Source: an uncultured beta proteobacterium | GTDB lineage: Bacteria; Pseudomonadota; Gammaproteobacteria; Burkholderiales; Burkholderiaceae_C | Reading direction: 5' to 3' | Assembly (NCBI GenBank): GCA_903828665.1 | Contig: CAIKMZ010000064.1 | Span: forward strand, 1 to 64,000 | Length of the DNA stretch: 64,000 nt | Shown: positions 1 through 11,401 of the stretch, piece by piece | Layout of the letters: the number at the start of each line of letters is the position of its first letter | Position numbering within the stretch: position 1 is the stretch's first letter | Position numbers and translations under genes: made by a program | Notes under the pieces: model-generated | Seen by the model: only the letters and a program-made list of their open reading frames with translations | What the model was told of the DNA's origin: nothing | Database searches by the model: none

Positions 1-123
1 GTATCCATCAGAGGATCCACCTCGATTGCTCGAAGTCTCTTCCTGAACAACGGCTGTTCATGCTCCTGGCGTTCAACGCTCTCCTGTTTATCCCCAGTGG
101 GGAGGGAGGCATCCATAGCATCT
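1..123 (-). mobile_element. Terminal non-coding end of a second, diverged IS110/IS1111-type element; the rest lies left of the window
   Basis: Aligns with 37804-37927 (transposase-upstream end of the complete element). Shared blocks include gtatccatcagaggatccacctcgattgctcgaagtct, acggctgttcatgctc and gggaggcatccatagcatct, with diverged segments between them. Confidence 0.8.
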
Positions 124-182
124 TGATCCGCAATCCATGGTTCGCGTATCACTGGATGCCGGATCGAGTCCGGCCTGACAAC
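124..182. repeat. REP-like palindromic repeat (site A), first palindrome truncated by the IS end
   Basis: tgatccgcaatccatgg...ggatgccggatcgagtccggcctgacaac matches the reverse complement of site D (38998-39073) in the same order. Confidence 0.7.
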
Positions 183-207
183 CGCTCTCAGTCAGCCGAA
201 ATGCCTC

Positions 208-3201
208 TCAACCGAGACGCGCCAACTGGTCCTTGAGCTTGGCCAGAGTCGCAACAAAGTCAGCCACGCGCTTGCGCTCCTGTTCGATCACGGCGGGCGG
301 CGCCTTGGCGACGAAGGCCTCGTTGCCGAGTTTGCCGTTGGCTTTGACGATCTCGCCTTCGAGGCGCGCGGTTTCCTTGCCCAGGCGAATCTTTTCAGCT
401 GCAACGTCGATTTCCATGTGCAGGCAGATGCGCGCCTCGCCCACGACCGCCACGGGCGCTGCCTGGGCTGCCGCAGCCCAGCTGGCCTCGTCGTCGAAGA
501 TGCGAACTTCATTGAGCTTGGCCAGTGCCTGCAGCACCGCTGCCGATCGTTTCAGGAAGGCGGCCTCGCCGGCCTCGGTGGCGATCACGAACAGCGGCAA
601 GCGGGTGGCCGGTGAGACGTTCATCTCGCCGCGCAGATTGCGGCAGGCATCGACCAGCAGCTTGAGCTTGTCGACCTGCGCCACGGCGTCAAGGTCGATG
701 CGCTCGGGCTGGCTGATGGGGTAGGCGGCGATCGACACCGACTCGCCAGCGCGTCCGGCCACCGGCGCCACCTTCTGCCAGAGTTCCTCGGTCACGAACG
801 GGATCACCGGATGCGCCAGGCGCAGGATGGTTTCCAGCGTGCGGATCAGCGTGCGACGCGTGGCGCGCTTTTGCGCCTCGTCGCCGCCCTGGATCTGGAC
901 CTTGGCGATCTCGAGGTACCAGTCGCAGAACTGGTTCCAGACAAAGTCGTAAATCGTGCCGGCGACGTTGTCCAGGCGGTATTCCTCGAAGCCTTTGGCC
1001 ACCTCGGCTTCGATCTGCTGCAGCAGCGAGACGATCCAGCGGTCGGCGGTGCTGAAGTTCAGGTAGCCGCCCGCGCATTCCTGCGCCGCGTGCTCGCTCA
1101 GGCCGCAATCCTGGCCCTCGCAGTTCATCAGCACGAAGCGGCTGGCGTTCCAGAGCTTGTTGCAGAAATTGCGGTAGCCCTCGCAGCGCTTGGCGTCGAA
1201 GTTGATGTTGCGCCCGAGCGAGGCAAGCGAGGCAAAGGTGAAGCGCAGCGCATCGGCGCCGAAGGCCGGGATGCCGGCGGGGAATTCCTTCTCGGTGTTC
1301 TTGCGCACCTGCGGCGCGGTCTCGGGTTTGCGCAGGCCTTCCGAGCGCTTGACGAGCAGCTCGGGCAGGTCGATGCCGTCGATCAGGTCGACCGGGTCGA
1401 GCACGTTGCCCTCGGACTTGCTCATCTTCTTGCCCTGCGCATCGCGCACCAGGCCGTGGATGTAGACATGCCTGAACGGCACGCGACCCGTGAAGTGCGT
1501 CGTCATCATGATCATCCGGGCGACCCAGAAGAAGATGATGTCGTAGCCTGTCACCAGGACGCTGCTGGGGAGGTAAAGGTCGTAGTCATTCAGGCCTTTG
1601 TTGTCGGCCCCGCGCTGGGCCAAGCCGGGACCGGTCTTGCCCAGAGGCGCTTCGCTTGCCAAGTCGCTGCGTCCGGCCCCGGCTTGTCCCAGCGCTGCGT
1701 CGGTGGGGCCCACATTCGGCCATCCCATGGTGCTGAAGGGGACCAGGGCCGATGAGTACCAGGTGTCTAAGACATCCTCGTCGCGCCGCAGCGCTTTGCC
1801 GGCGGCCTGAGCCTGCGCGTCGGCCTCGTTGCGGGCCACGTAGACCTTGCCGTCTTCGTCGTACCAGGCGGGGATCTGATGGCCCCACCAGAGCTGGCGA
1901 CTGATGCACCAGTCCTGGATGTTGTTCATCCACTGGTTGTAGGTGTTGACCCAGTTCTCCGGCACGAAGCGGACTTCGCCCGACTGGACGGCGTCGATGG
2001 CCTTTTGCGCAATCGACTTGCCTGTGGGGTCGGACGGGCTGACTTCGCGCATCGCCACGAACCACTGGTCGGTGAGCATGGGTTCGATGATCTGATTGGT
2101 GCGGGCGCAGCGCGGCACCATCAGCTTGTGCTTCTTGACCTCGACCAGCACTTGCAGCGCTTCGAGGTCCTTGACGATCTGCTTGCGCGCGACAAAGCGG
2201 TCCATGCCCTGGTAGGCGGCTGGCGCCTGCTCGTTGATCTTCGCGTCGAGTGTCAGCACGCCGATCATGGGCAGCTTGTGGCGCTGGCCCACCGCGTAGT
2301 CGTTGAGGTCGTGCGCCGGTGTCACCTTGACCACGCCGGTCCCGAAGGCGCGGTCAACGTAGTCGTCGGCAATGATTGGGATGGTGCGCTGGCACAGCGG
2401 CAGGTTGACCTCTTGCCCGATCAGGTGCTGGTAACGCTCGTCCTCGGGGTGCACCATCAGCGCCACGTCGCCGAGCATGGTTTCCGGGCGCGTCGTGGCC
2501 ACCGTGAGGCCGGCCAGGCCGTCGCGCGATCCGCCGACGAAGGGGTAGAGGATGTGCCAGAGAAAACCGTCTTCCTCTTCGCTTTCCACTTCGAGGTCGC
2601 TCACGGCGCTTTGCAGGATCGGGTCCCAGTTGACCAGGCGCTTGCCGCGGTAGATCAGGCCTTGTTCATAGAGTCGGACAAAGGTTTCGGTCACCGTCCT
2701 GGACAGCTTGTCGTCCATCGTGAAGTACTCGCGGCTCCAGTCCACGCTGTCGCCCATGCGGCGCATCTGTGTCGTGATGGTGTTGCCCGATTTCTCCTTC
2801 CACTCCCAGACCTTGGAGACAAAATTCTTGCGGCCGAGTTCGTGGCGGCTGATGTTTTGCGCCTGCAACTGGCGCTCGACCACGATCTGCGTGGCGATGC
2901 CGGCGTGGTCCGTGCCCGGGATCCAGGCCGTGTTGGCGCCGCTCATGCGGTGGTAGCGCGTCAGCGAGTCCATGATGGTCTGGTTGAAGGCGTGCCCCAT
3001 GTGCAGCGTGCCGGTCACGTTGGGTGGCGGCAACTGGATGGCGAAAGACGGCGCGCCGACTTTGGGCGCCTTCGTCCCGCGGTAACCCGCCTGCGCGTAG
3101 CCGCGGCGCTCCCACTCGGGGCCCCATTGCGCCTCAATGGCGGCAGGCTCAAAGGATTTGGAAAGGCTGTTGAGGCCGGGTTGTTGGACAGCGTCGGTCA
3201 T
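208..3201 (-). CDS. valS: Valine--tRNA ligase
   Basis: 997 aa class I aminoacyl-tRNA synthetase with HMGHA and KMSKS motifs; ValS-like throughout; contains an extra ~39 aa in the catalytic domain. Confidence 0.97.
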   Translation of the reverse strand: MTDAVQQPGLNSLSKSFEPAAIEAQWGPEWERRGYAQAGYRGTKAPKVGAPSFAIQLPPPNVTGTLHMGHAFNQTIMDSLTRYHRMSGANTAWIPGTDHAGIATQIVVERQLQAQNISRHELGRKNFVSKVWEWKEKSGNTITTQMRRMGDSVDWSREYFTMDDKLSRTVTETFVRLYEQGLIYRGKRLVNWDPILQSAVSDLEVESEEEDGFLWHILYPFVGGSRDGLAGLTVATTRPETMLGDVALMVHPEDERYQHLIGQEVNLPLCQRTIPIIADDYVDRAFGTGVVKVTPAHDLNDYAVGQRHKLPMIGVLTLDAKINEQAPAAYQGMDRFVARKQIVKDLEALQVLVEVKKHKLMVPRCARTNQIIEPMLTDQWFVAMREVSPSDPTGKSIAQKAIDAVQSGEVRFVPENWVNTYNQWMNNIQDWCISRQLWWGHQIPAWYDEDGKVYVARNEADAQAQAAGKALRRDEDVLDTWYSSALVPFSTMGWPNVGPTDAALGQAGAGRSDLASEAPLGKTGPGLAQRGADNKGLNDYDLYLPSSVLVTGYDIIFFWVARMIMMTTHFTGRVPFRHVYIHGLVRDAQGKKMSKSEGNVLDPVDLIDGIDLPELLVKRSEGLRKPETAPQVRKNTEKEFPAGIPAFGADALRFTFASLASLGRNINFDAKRCEGYRNFCNKLWNASRFVLMNCEGQDCGLSEHAAQECAGGYLNFSTADRWIVSLLQQIEAEVAKGFEEYRLDNVAGTIYDFVWNQFCDWYLEIAKVQIQGGDEAQKRATRRTLIRTLETILRLAHPVIPFVTEELWQKVAPVAGRAGESVSIAAYPISQPERIDLDAVAQVDKLKLLVDACRNLRGEMNVSPATRLPLFVIATEAGEAAFLKRSAAVLQALAKLNEVRIFDDEASWAAAAQAAPVAVVGEARICLHMEIDVAAEKIRLGKETARLEGEIVKANGKLGNEAFVAKAPPAVIEQERKRVADFVATLAKLKDQLARLG
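1612..1695. repeat. In-frame palindromic element inside valS
   Basis: 23-bp arms gcgctgggccaagccgggaccgg (1612-1634) and ccggccccggcttgtcccagcgc (1673-1695); 21/23 complementary, 38-nt spacer. Confidence 0.8.
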
Positions 3202-3220
3202 GGCGGAGGGGGTAAATGAC

Positions 3221-3244
3221 GAACGGCACCCGCAGGTGCCGTTC
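3221..3244 (-). other. Perfect 10-bp hairpin between ahpF and valS
   Basis: gaacggcacc-cgca-ggtgccgttc, about 20 nt upstream of the valS start; no T-tract in the gene direction. Confidence 0.5.
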
Positions 3245-3303
3245 CATACAAAGGTGGAATCTGGTCCGATTTTACCGGGCCGCCAGTGGCGCCGGCTGCG
3301 CCG

Positions 3304-4875
3304 TCACGCGATAGGTGTGCGGATCAGGTAATCAAAGGCGCTCAGGGCGGCCTTGGCGCCCTCGCCGGTGGCGATGATGATCTGCTTGTAGGGCACGGTC
3401 GTCACGTCGCCGGCCGCGAAAACGCCGGGCAGCGAGGTCTGACCCCTGGCGTCGACCACGATCTCGCCGTGCTTGCTCAGTTCCAGCGTGCCCTTGAGCC
3501 ACTCGGTGTTGGGCACGAGGCCGATCTGAACGAACACGCCTTCGAGCGCGAGGTGCTGGCTCTGGCCGGTGGCGCGCTCGGTGTAGCGCAGGCCGTTGAC
3601 CTTGCCGTTCGCGCCCGTGATCTCGGTCGTCTGGGCATTGCTGAGGATCGTGACGTTGGGCAGACTCTTGAGCTTCTTCACCAGCACCGCGTCGGCGCGC
3701 AGTTGCGGCAGGAACTCCAGCAGCGTGACGTGGGCGACTACGCCGGCCAGGTCGATGGCCGCTTCGACGCCAGAGTTGCCGCCGCCGATCACTGCCACCT
3801 GCTTGCCCTTGAACAGCGGGCCGTCGCAGTGCGGGCAGTAGGCCACGCCGTGGTTTTTGTATTCCTGCTCGCCCGGCACATTGACGTTGCGCCAGCGTGC
3901 GCCGGTGCTGAGGATGACGCTGCGCGATTTCAGCGTGGCGCCATTGGCCAGTTGCACTTCGATCAGGCCGCCGGGGGTGGCGGCCGCAATCAGCTTGTCG
4001 GCGCGCTGCAGGTTCATGACGTCGACGTCGTAGGCCTTTACGTGCGCCTCGAGACCGGCGACAAATTTGGGGCCGTCGGTTTCGGGCACCGAGATGTAGT
4101 TCTCGATGGCCAGCGTGTCGTTGACCTGGCCGCCGAAGCGCTCGGCGGCAATGCCGGTGCGGATGCCCTTGCGTGCCGCATACACAGCGGCCGCTGCGCC
4201 GGCCGGGCCGCCGCCGACGATCAGCACGTCGTAAGGTGCCTTGGCCGAAAGTTTGGCGGCGTCGCGCGCGGCGGTGCCGGTGTCGAGCTTGGCCAGGATC
4301 TCGGCCACATCCATGCGGCCCGAACCGAAGTGCGCGCCGTTCAAATAGACGCTGGGCACGGCCATGATCTGGCGCTCATCCACTTCGGCCTGGAACAGGC
4401 CGCCGTCGATGACCACCGTCTTGATGCGCGGGTTCAGCACCGCCATCAGGCTCAGTGCCTGCACCACGTCCGGGCAGTTGTGGCAGGTCAGGGACATATA
4501 GACCTCAAAATTGAAGTCGCCGTCCAGGGCCTTGATTTGTTCGATGACGTCCGCTTCCACCTTGGGCGGGTGGCCGCCGGTCCACAGGAGGGCCAGCACG
4601 AGGGACGTGAATTCATGGCCGAGCGGAATCGCGGCAAAGCGCAGACTCATCTCGGTGCCGCTGCGGCGCAGACTGAAGGACGGCTTGCGGCTGTCCGTGC
4701 CGTCGGTGCGCAGCGTGATCTTGTCGGACAGCCCGGCAATGGTTTGCAGCAGGCTCCCCATCTCGCGGGAACTGTCCGAATCGTCCAGGGATGCCACCAT
4801 CTCAAACGGCTGCGTCACCCGTTCCAGATAAGCCTGGAGCTGGGTCTTGAGGTCGTCGTCCAACATGGCGTGCAT
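3304..4875 (-). CDS. ahpF: Alkyl hydroperoxide reductase subunit F
   Basis: 523 aa; N-terminal glutaredoxin-like region, FAD/NAD motifs and redox CPHCD; follows ahpC. Confidence 0.95.
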   Translation of the reverse strand: MHAMLDDDLKTQLQAYLERVTQPFEMVASLDDSDSSREMGSLLQTIAGLSDKITLRTDGTDSRKPSFSLRRSGTEMSLRFAAIPLGHEFTSLVLALLWTGGHPPKVEADVIEQIKALDGDFNFEVYMSLTCHNCPDVVQALSLMAVLNPRIKTVVIDGGLFQAEVDERQIMAVPSVYLNGAHFGSGRMDVAEILAKLDTGTAARDAAKLSAKAPYDVLIVGGGPAGAAAAVYAARKGIRTGIAAERFGGQVNDTLAIENYISVPETDGPKFVAGLEAHVKAYDVDVMNLQRADKLIAAATPGGLIEVQLANGATLKSRSVILSTGARWRNVNVPGEQEYKNHGVAYCPHCDGPLFKGKQVAVIGGGNSGVEAAIDLAGVVAHVTLLEFLPQLRADAVLVKKLKSLPNVTILSNAQTTEITGANGKVNGLRYTERATGQSQHLALEGVFVQIGLVPNTEWLKGTLELSKHGEIVVDARGQTSLPGVFAAGDVTTVPYKQIIIATGEGAKAALSAFDYLIRTPIA

Positions 4876-4894
4876 TCCTTTTTCGAGTTGAGAT

Positions 4895-5458
4895 TCAGAT
4901 CTTGCCGACGAGGTCGAGCGAAGGCTTCAGGGTGGCGGCGCCGGCGGTCCACTTGGCGGGGCAGACTTCACCCGGGTGGCTGGCAACGTACTGGGCTGCC
5001 TTGACCTTGCGCATCAGTTCCTTGGCGTCGCGGCCGATGCCGTTGTCATGGATCTCGCACAGCTTGATCTGACCTTCGGGGTTGATCACGAAGGTGCCGC
5101 GCAGGGCCAGGCCGGCTTCTTCGATCATCACGTCGAAGTTGCGCGTCAGCGTGCCGGTCGGGTCGCCGATCATCACGTAGTTGACCTTCTTGATGGCTGC
5201 CGAGGTGTCGTGCCAGGCCTTGTGGGCGAAATGGGTGTCGGTGGACACGCTGTAGACCTCGACGCCCATCTTCTGGAATTCGGCGTAGTTGTCGGCCATG
5301 TCTTCGAGCTCGGTCGGGCAGACGAAGGTGAAGTCAGCCGGGTAGAACATGACGACCGACCACTTGCCCTTGAGGCTGTCTTGGTTGACGGGAACGAACT
5401 TGCCGGCGTGGAAGGCGGTGGCGCTGAAAGGCTTGATTTCGGTGTTGATCAAAGACAT
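4895..5458 (-). CDS. ahpC: Alkyl hydroperoxide reductase subunit C (peroxiredoxin)
   Basis: [21 protein letters not shown]...[21 protein letters not shown]; start placed at 5458, not the ORF-track start at 5569. Confidence 0.97.
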   Translation of the reverse strand: MSLINTEIKPFSATAFHAGKFVPVNQDSLKGKWSVVMFYPADFTFVCPTELEDMADNYAEFQKMGVEVYSVSTDTHFAHKAWHDTSAAIKKVNYVMIGDPTGTLTRNFDVMIEEAGLALRGTFVINPEGQIKLCEIHDNGIGRDAKELMRKVKAAQYVASHPGEVCPAKWTAGAATLKPSLDLVGKI

Positions 5459-5561
5459 GGAAGACTCCTGTGGACGGTTGAAAAAGGTCTCGGTGTTGAG
5501 CCGATGGAAGAAGTTTAGTTGAAAGCTATCGAGTTTGTGATTTATTAAACTAAAGCTATTC

Positions 5562-5576
5562 ATAGGCAATCCCTAT
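5562..5576. promoter_or_regulatory. Candidate OxyR half-site (ATAG-N7-CTAT)
   Basis: ATAGgcaatccCTAT in the divergent ahpC/yaaA intergenic region; a degenerate second half may lie at about 5540-5554. Confidence 0.45.
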
Positions 5577-5751
5577 GCGGCGCTTGCCTCCCACCCCCAA
5601 GCAATGTCCTGCATACTCGCAGTTTCACGGCATTGGTTTGAAACCCGCTGCGACGTGCCGCAGTGGTCTTGGGTTGGATCATGATAGGCATGGCGCTGCG
5701 ACCCGACAATCCGTTTGTGCTGACTGTTTGATATCGCTTGCTTTTTTCATC

Positions 5752-6525
5752 ATGTTGTTTTTGCTTTCCCCCGCCAAATCGCTCGACTTCGACCCGCCGG
5801 CACCCGAAGTCGCGCACACCAAACCGCTATTCGTCCCGCAGTCGGCCGAACTGATCGACTTGCTGCGGCAAAAGTCGCCGCAGCAGATCGCGACGCTGAT
5901 GAGCCTGAGCGACGCCCTCGCGCAGCAGAACGTGGCACGCTATGAAGCCTGGCGCCCCCGCTTCACCGCGCACAATTCCAAGCAGGCCGTGCTGGCCTTC
6001 AACGGCGATGTCTACCAGGGACTGGATGCCAAGCACCTTGCGGCGCCTGAGCTGGCCTGGCTGCAGGACCATGTATGCATCCTGAGCGGGCTTTACGGCG
6101 TGCTGCGACCGCTCGACTGGATGCAGCCGTACCGGCTGGAGATGGGCACGCCGCTGGAGAACGCGCGCGGGCGCAACCTATACCAGTTTTGGGGCAGCCG
6201 GATTTCCGAGTACCTGAACCAGCGTCTGCGCGCCGAGGTGACGCCGCTGGTGGTGAACCTGGCTTCGCAGGAATACTTCAAGGCGGTGGACGGCAAGGCC
6301 GTCAAGGCGCGCGTCATCGAGTGCGTGTTCCAGGAATACCGCGCCGGCAAGTACACGATCAACAGCTTTTACGCCAAGCGCGCGCGCGGCCTGATGGCGC
6401 GGCATGCGGCAACGCAGCGCGTCACCATGCCTGAACAGATCAAGGACTTCGACGCCGAGGGCTACGCTTTTGACGCTGCCGCGTCAGGCCTGGATCGTTT
6501 CGTATTTCGCCGTAAACAGCCATGA
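5752..6525 (+). CDS. yaaA: Peroxide stress protein YaaA (DUF328)
   Basis: [16 protein letters not shown]... typical of YaaA; divergent from ahpC. Confidence 0.93.
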   Translation: MLFLLSPAKSLDFDPPAPEVAHTKPLFVPQSAELIDLLRQKSPQQIATLMSLSDALAQQNVARYEAWRPRFTAHNSKQAVLAFNGDVYQGLDAKHLAAPELAWLQDHVCILSGLYGVLRPLDWMQPYRLEMGTPLENARGRNLYQFWGSRISEYLNQRLRAEVTPLVVNLASQEYFKAVDGKAVKARVIECVFQEYRAGKYTINSFYAKRARGLMARHAATQRVTMPEQIKDFDAEGYAFDAAASGLDRFVFRRKQP

Positions 6526-7382
6526 ATCTTCCCGAGAATTCCCGGCTTGGCAAGGCGGCCAGCTACATCGACCAGTACGATGCCGCGCTTCTGTTCCCCA
6601 TCCCGCGTGCCGTCAAGCGCGCCGAGATCGGCATCGCCGGCGCGCCGCCTTTTCTCGGCGCCGACATGTGGAGCGCGTTTGAGCTGAGCTGGCTCAACCT
6701 GCGCGGCAAGCCGCAGGTGGCGCTGGCGCATTTCACCGTGCCGTGCGAGACCCCCAACATCATCGAGAGCAAGTCCTTCAAGCTTTACCTCAACAGCTTC
6801 AACAACACGCGCTTTGACGACGTCGGCGCCGTGCGCGAGCGGCTGCGCCGCGACCTGAGCGAAGCAGTCTGGCGCACCGGCGCACCAGACCTGGCTGCCA
6901 GCGTGCCTTCGATCGGCGTGCGCATCCTGTTGCCGGACCTGTTCGACCGTGAACCGGTGCATGAACTCGACGGACTGAGCCTGGACCGGCTCGATGTGCA
7001 GTGCGACCGCTACACGCCGGCGCCCGAACTGCTCAAGGTGGAGGAGGGCGAAGCGCCGGTCAGCGAGGTGCTGGTGAGCAACCTGCTTAAGAGCAATTGC
7101 CTGGTGACCGGGCAGCCCGACTGGGGCAGCGTGCAGATCAGCTACACCGGCACGCCCATCGTGCAGGAAAGCCTGCTCCAGTACCTGGTGAGCTTTCGCA
7201 ACCACAACGAATTTCACGAGCAGTGCGTCGAGCGCATCTTCATGGACATCTGGACGCGCTGCAAGCCCGTGCGCCTGGCGGTCTATGCACGCTACACGCG
7301 CCGCGGCGGCCTCGACATCAACCCGTTTCGCAGCAGCTACGCGCAGGGCTTGCCGCCCAACATCCGCACCGCGCGCCAGTAG
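6522..7382 (+). CDS. queF: NADPH-dependent 7-cyano-7-deazaguanine reductase
   Basis: 286 aa, long QueF type with [22 protein letters not shown]; start overlaps the yaaA stop. Confidence 0.95.
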   Translation: MNLPENSRLGKAASYIDQYDAALLFPIPRAVKRAEIGIAGAPPFLGADMWSAFELSWLNLRGKPQVALAHFTVPCETPNIIESKSFKLYLNSFNNTRFDDVGAVRERLRRDLSEAVWRTGAPDLAASVPSIGVRILLPDLFDREPVHELDGLSLDRLDVQCDRYTPAPELLKVEEGEAPVSEVLVSNLLKSNCLVTGQPDWGSVQISYTGTPIVQESLLQYLVSFRNHNEFHEQCVERIFMDIWTRCKPVRLAVYARYTRRGGLDINPFRSSYAQGLPPNIRTARQ

Positions 7383-7389
7383 ACAAAAG

Positions 7390-7421
7390 CATGGATTGCG
7401 GGTCGTGGCCCGCCATGACGA
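7390..7421. repeat. REP-like palindromic repeat (site B)
   Basis: catggattgcgggtcgtggcccgccatgacga between convergent queF and ackA; resembles one palindrome of sites A/D. Confidence 0.55.
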
Positions 7422-8603
7422 CTATGGCAGCAGCCGAGCCGCCTCGCGCGCCACGACCAGGCCTTCATCGGTCGGAATCACCCACACCTGCACGCTGGAT
7501 TCGGCGCTGTGGATGGCCACTTCCTGATCGCCGGCTGCCTGCTCGTTGAGCTGCGGATCGATCACGACCCCGAGCCAGGCCAGGCGTTCGCAGATCTGGG
7601 CGCGCATGGCGCTGTCATGCTCGCCGATGCCGCCGCTGAAGCTCAGCACGTCGAGCCCGCCCATGCAGGCCACCATGCCACCGGACTCGCGCACCGCGCG
7701 GTGCGTGAACAGCTCGATGGCGCGCTGTGCCGCGGGGCTGCCGTCGGCGCGCAGCGTGCGCATGTCGGCCGAGATGCCGGAGACGCCGAGCAGGCCGCTT
7801 TGCTTGTAGAGCAGGGTCTGCAGCCGCGCATGGTCCCAACCCTGTTCCATCAGGTACAGCATGACGCCGATATCGAGCGTGCCGCTGCGCGTGCCCATGA
7901 CGAGGCCGTCGAGCGTGGAGAAACCCATGGTGGTGGCGCAGCTGCGCCCTTCGCGCGCCGCGCACAGGCTTGCGCCATTGCCCAGATGCGCCATCAGGAC
8001 CCGCCCGTTGGCGCGGGCGCTGCGCTCCTGCAGCGCGCTCATCACATACTGGTAGGACAGGCCATGAAAACCGTAGCGCCGCACGCCAAGATCGGTCAGT
8101 GCCTGCGGCAGCGCAAAGCTATAGTCGGCCTCGGCCAGCGTGGCGTGAAAGGCGGTGTCGAAGCAGGCCACCTGCGGCGTTGTCGGGAAGGCCTTTTGAA
8201 AGGCGCGGATGCCCTTGAGATTTTGCGGCTGGTGCAGCGGGGCCAGGGAATTGAGCGCGGTTAGCTGTTCCAGCACGGTGTCCGTGACGCGCACGCTGGC
8301 GCTGAACTTGCGCCCGCCGTGCACGACGCGGTGCGCGATGGCTTCCAGTGTGGTGGCGGCGCGGATGCCGGCCAGCAGTTCGCCCAGGCTTTGCAGAGCC
8401 TGTTCGAATGGATCACCGGTGGTCGCGGGCAACTGGCGGCTTCGCTTCTGGTCGTCGAAGGTCCAGCCGAGCACGGCGGCGCCGCCGGGCTCCAGGCCTT
8501 CAACGTTGCCGTTGAGCACGCTGCGCTGGACCTCGCCGTCATGCAGCGGATGAAGAGAAAATTTCAGGCTCGAAGAGCCGGCATTGACGGCAAGAATGGC
8601 CAT
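7422..8603 (-). CDS. ackA: Acetate kinase
   Basis: MAILAVNAGSSSLKFSL and RYGFHGLSYQYV signatures. Confidence 0.96.
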   Translation of the reverse strand: MAILAVNAGSSSLKFSLHPLHDGEVQRSVLNGNVEGLEPGGAAVLGWTFDDQKRSRQLPATTGDPFEQALQSLGELLAGIRAATTLEAIAHRVVHGGRKFSASVRVTDTVLEQLTALNSLAPLHQPQNLKGIRAFQKAFPTTPQVACFDTAFHATLAEADYSFALPQALTDLGVRRYGFHGLSYQYVMSALQERSARANGRVLMAHLGNGASLCAAREGRSCATTMGFSTLDGLVMGTRSGTLDIGVMLYLMEQGWDHARLQTLLYKQSGLLGVSGISADMRTLRADGSPAAQRAIELFTHRAVRESGGMVACMGGLDVLSFSGGIGEHDSAMRAQICERLAWLGVVIDPQLNEQAAGDQEVAIHSAESSVQVWVIPTDEGLVVAREAARLLP

Positions 8604-8823
8604 GCTGGGTTCCGGTTAATTGGGTTGAAAGAAGGCGCGCGGCAACCGGACGCCTGGAGCCCTGGTGATTGCATCGAGGCCGGGCTTGTCGATCAGCGTG
8701 GTGTTCGATGCGGAATTCATGGGGTTTTGCGTACGGCCTTGAAGCCTGTGGTGAGCACAGACCCAAGTATCTACGGGAAAACCCTAGGATCCATTGAGGA
8801 TCAGCGATCTTTTTTGACGCAGG

Positions 8824-9660
8824 TCACGAACCCAGATCGCGAAAACCTTGCAGCGCCTGCAGCGGTGCAAACTCGCCCGCCCGCTTGCCCTTGAGCGCCA
8901 TCACGGCCTCGAGCACATGCTTGTTGCTCCAGATTGCGCCCTGCAGCCAGCCCATCTGCCTGAGCGCATCGTCCACCGCATGATCGCGCGCATAGTGGAT
9001 CGCCTGCTTGGTGCCCCAGATCGCCACCGGCGGCTTGGCCGCGATCTCGCGCGCGCATTGCAGGGCGCCCGCGAGCAGGGCCTCGGGTGTGTCGAAGACC
9101 TCGTTGACCAGGCCGCAGGCCTGTGCCTTGGCCGCGCCCATGCGCCGTCCGGTGTAGGCCAGTTCCTTCACCAGCGCCAGCGGGATCAGCTTGGGCAGGC
9201 GTTGCAGCGTGCCGACATCGGCCACCATGCCGATGTTGATTTCCTGGATGCAGAAGAAGGCATCCTCCGTGGCGTAGCGAATGCAGCAGGCGCTGACCAT
9301 GTCGACGGCGCCCCCAATGCAACCGCCCTGGATCGCGGCGATGACGGGCATGCGCAGGGTCTCCAGCTTCGTGAAGGTGGCCTGCATGTCGGTCAGCAGA
9401 TCGAACATCGCGGCGCGTCCTTCCGGGCTCTGGTCATCCATCCGGATGGCGCCGGCAAATGTTTCGAGCGCCATGCCGGCGCTGAAGTGCTTGCCCGTGC
9501 TGCTGATCACCAGCACGCGCGCCGGAGCCTCCTTGTGCAAGCGGGTCAGTACCTCATCGAGCTCGCGCCAGAAGGTCGGGTGCATGGTGTTGAAGGCATC
9601 GGGCTGATTCAGCACCAGGTGCGCGATGTGTTGATCGATGGTCAGTGAAAAACAGTGCAT
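8824..9660 (-). CDS. Enoyl-CoA hydratase/isomerase family protein
   Basis: Crotonase fold: GKHFSAGMAL and AAIQGGCIGGAVDMVSACCIRYA; start ATG at 9660 with AAGGAGA upstream. Confidence 0.9.
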   Translation of the reverse strand: MHCFSLTIDQHIAHLVLNQPDAFNTMHPTFWRELDEVLTRLHKEAPARVLVISSTGKHFSAGMALETFAGAIRMDDQSPEGRAAMFDLLTDMQATFTKLETLRMPVIAAIQGGCIGGAVDMVSACCIRYATEDAFFCIQEINIGMVADVGTLQRLPKLIPLALVKELAYTGRRMGAAKAQACGLVNEVFDTPEALLAGALQCAREIAAKPPVAIWGTKQAIHYARDHAVDDALRQMGWLQGAIWSNKHVLEAVMALKGKRAGEFAPLQALQGFRDLGS

Positions 9661-9662
9661 GG

Positions 9663-11401
9663 TCAATCTCCTTGAGTCTGGTGCGAGGCTGATCGCTTGC
9701 CAATCAACGCGCGGAATTCTGCGGCCGGCATCGGGTGGCCAAAATAGTAGCCTTGGAAGGCGTCGCAGCCGATGTCGGCCAGGAACGCGTGCTGGGCTGC
9801 GGTTTCCACGCCTTCGGCGATGACCTTGAGCCCCAGGCTGTGGCCCAGTGCCACGATGGCGCGGGCGATCGCCGGATCGGTGTCGTTGTTCAACACGTCC
9901 TTCACAAACGACTGGTCCATCTTGAGCTGGTCGAGCGGCAGGCGTTTCAGATGGGACAGCGAGGAGTAGCCGGTGCCGAAGTCATCGAGCTCGAAGCGCA
10001 CCCCGAGCGCCCGGATGGCATTCATCTTGCCAACCAGATCGGTCATCTTGCCCGAGAGCATGCTTTCGGTCACCTCGAGCTTGAACAATTTCGGGTTGGC
10101 GCCGCTCGTGGCCAGTGCGGACGTGATGGCCGCCACAAAGTCGGCGTTCGCAAACTGCAGCGTGTTGACGTTGATGGCCATGGCGCACAGCACGTCGCCG
10201 ACGTGTCTGGACCACTCCACGAGCTGGGCGCAGGCGCTCTCCAGGACCCACTGGCTCAGGACCAGAACGAGCCCGGATTCTTCGGCCAGCGAGATGAAGC
10301 TGGCCGGCGCCAGCAGACCCTGGCGCGGGTGGTTCCAGCGCAGCAGCGCTTCCGCGCCGATCGGCTGTCCGGCCTTGTCCACCTGCAGCTGGTAATGCAG
10401 CACGAATTCGTGGCGCAGCAAGGCCTGGCGCATGTCCTGCTCGAGCTCGGCACGCGCGGCCACGGCGGCCTGCATGGCGGGGTCGTAGAAACGGGCCTGG
10501 TTGCGCCCGGCATTCTTGGCCTGGTACATGGCGGCGTCGGCGCTCTTGAGCAGCATTTCGGCGTCGCCCTGTTCATCGGTGAAGACCACGATGCCCAGGC
10601 TGGCGGTTCCGCTGTGGATCTGTTCCTGCAAATGGTAGGGTTGCGCCAGCGCCGTCAGGATCTTCTCGGCGATCACCTTGGCCTGATTGGCGGCCTCGGC
10701 GCCGTTGCTGCTGAGCGCGCCCAGCAGCAGCACGAACTCATCGCCACCCATGCGGGCGACGCTGTCGCCCTCGCGCAGGCAGCTCTTGAGCCGTTCACTC
10801 ACCTGCTGCAGCAGCAGGTCGCCCATGTCGTGGCCCAGACGGTCGTTGACCAGCTTGAAATGGTCCAGGTCCATGAACATGAGGGCGCCATGCAGTCCGT
10901 TGCGGCTGCTCGCCAGCATGACCTGGTGCAGGCGGTCCAGCAGCAGGCGCCGGTTCGGCAGGCCGGTCAACGGGTCGTAATAGGCCAGACGGTAGATCTC
11001 TTCGGCGTTGCGGCGGTGCTCGGTGATGTCGCTCAGCAGCAGCATCACGAGGGGCACGCCAGTGACACTGCGTGTGGTGCTGACGATCAGATGCGCCCAG
11101 AACGCGGGATGGCCCGGCGGCGCGACGCGCAGCTCGCAGGACTGCGGCCCGCCGCCATCCCTGAGCATCTGACAGAGTTGCGCGAAGCGCGCCTGATCTT
11201 CCTGGCCGATGAAGTGCGCAAACGGTTTGGCCAGCAACGCGCGATGATCGCGTCCCAGCAGTCGGGCCGCGATCAGGTTGGCGTCTTCTATCAATCCGCT
11301 CGCGTCGAGCATGAAATAGCCGACCGGCGCAATGTTGCGCAAGTCCGGAACTTGGCTGGCAGCCGCGTCAGCCGTGCCGGCCTGCGCAAGGTCTGCCTGG
11401 T

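Noticed and set aside
1-123. Treating the window-edge repeat as a MITE
   Set aside because: It matches only the transposase-proximal end of the complete IS and runs to the window edge, so a full IS copy to the left is more likely; not resolvable here.
3286-5004. 572-aa plus-strand ORF opposite ahpF/ahpC
   Set aside because: Antisense to well-identified genes; composition (H, Q, A, V, D, R-rich) typical of GC-rich shadow frames.
7285-7527. Small ORFs across the queF/ackA junction
   Set aside because: Alternate frames of queF plus a REP-like repeat; no support.
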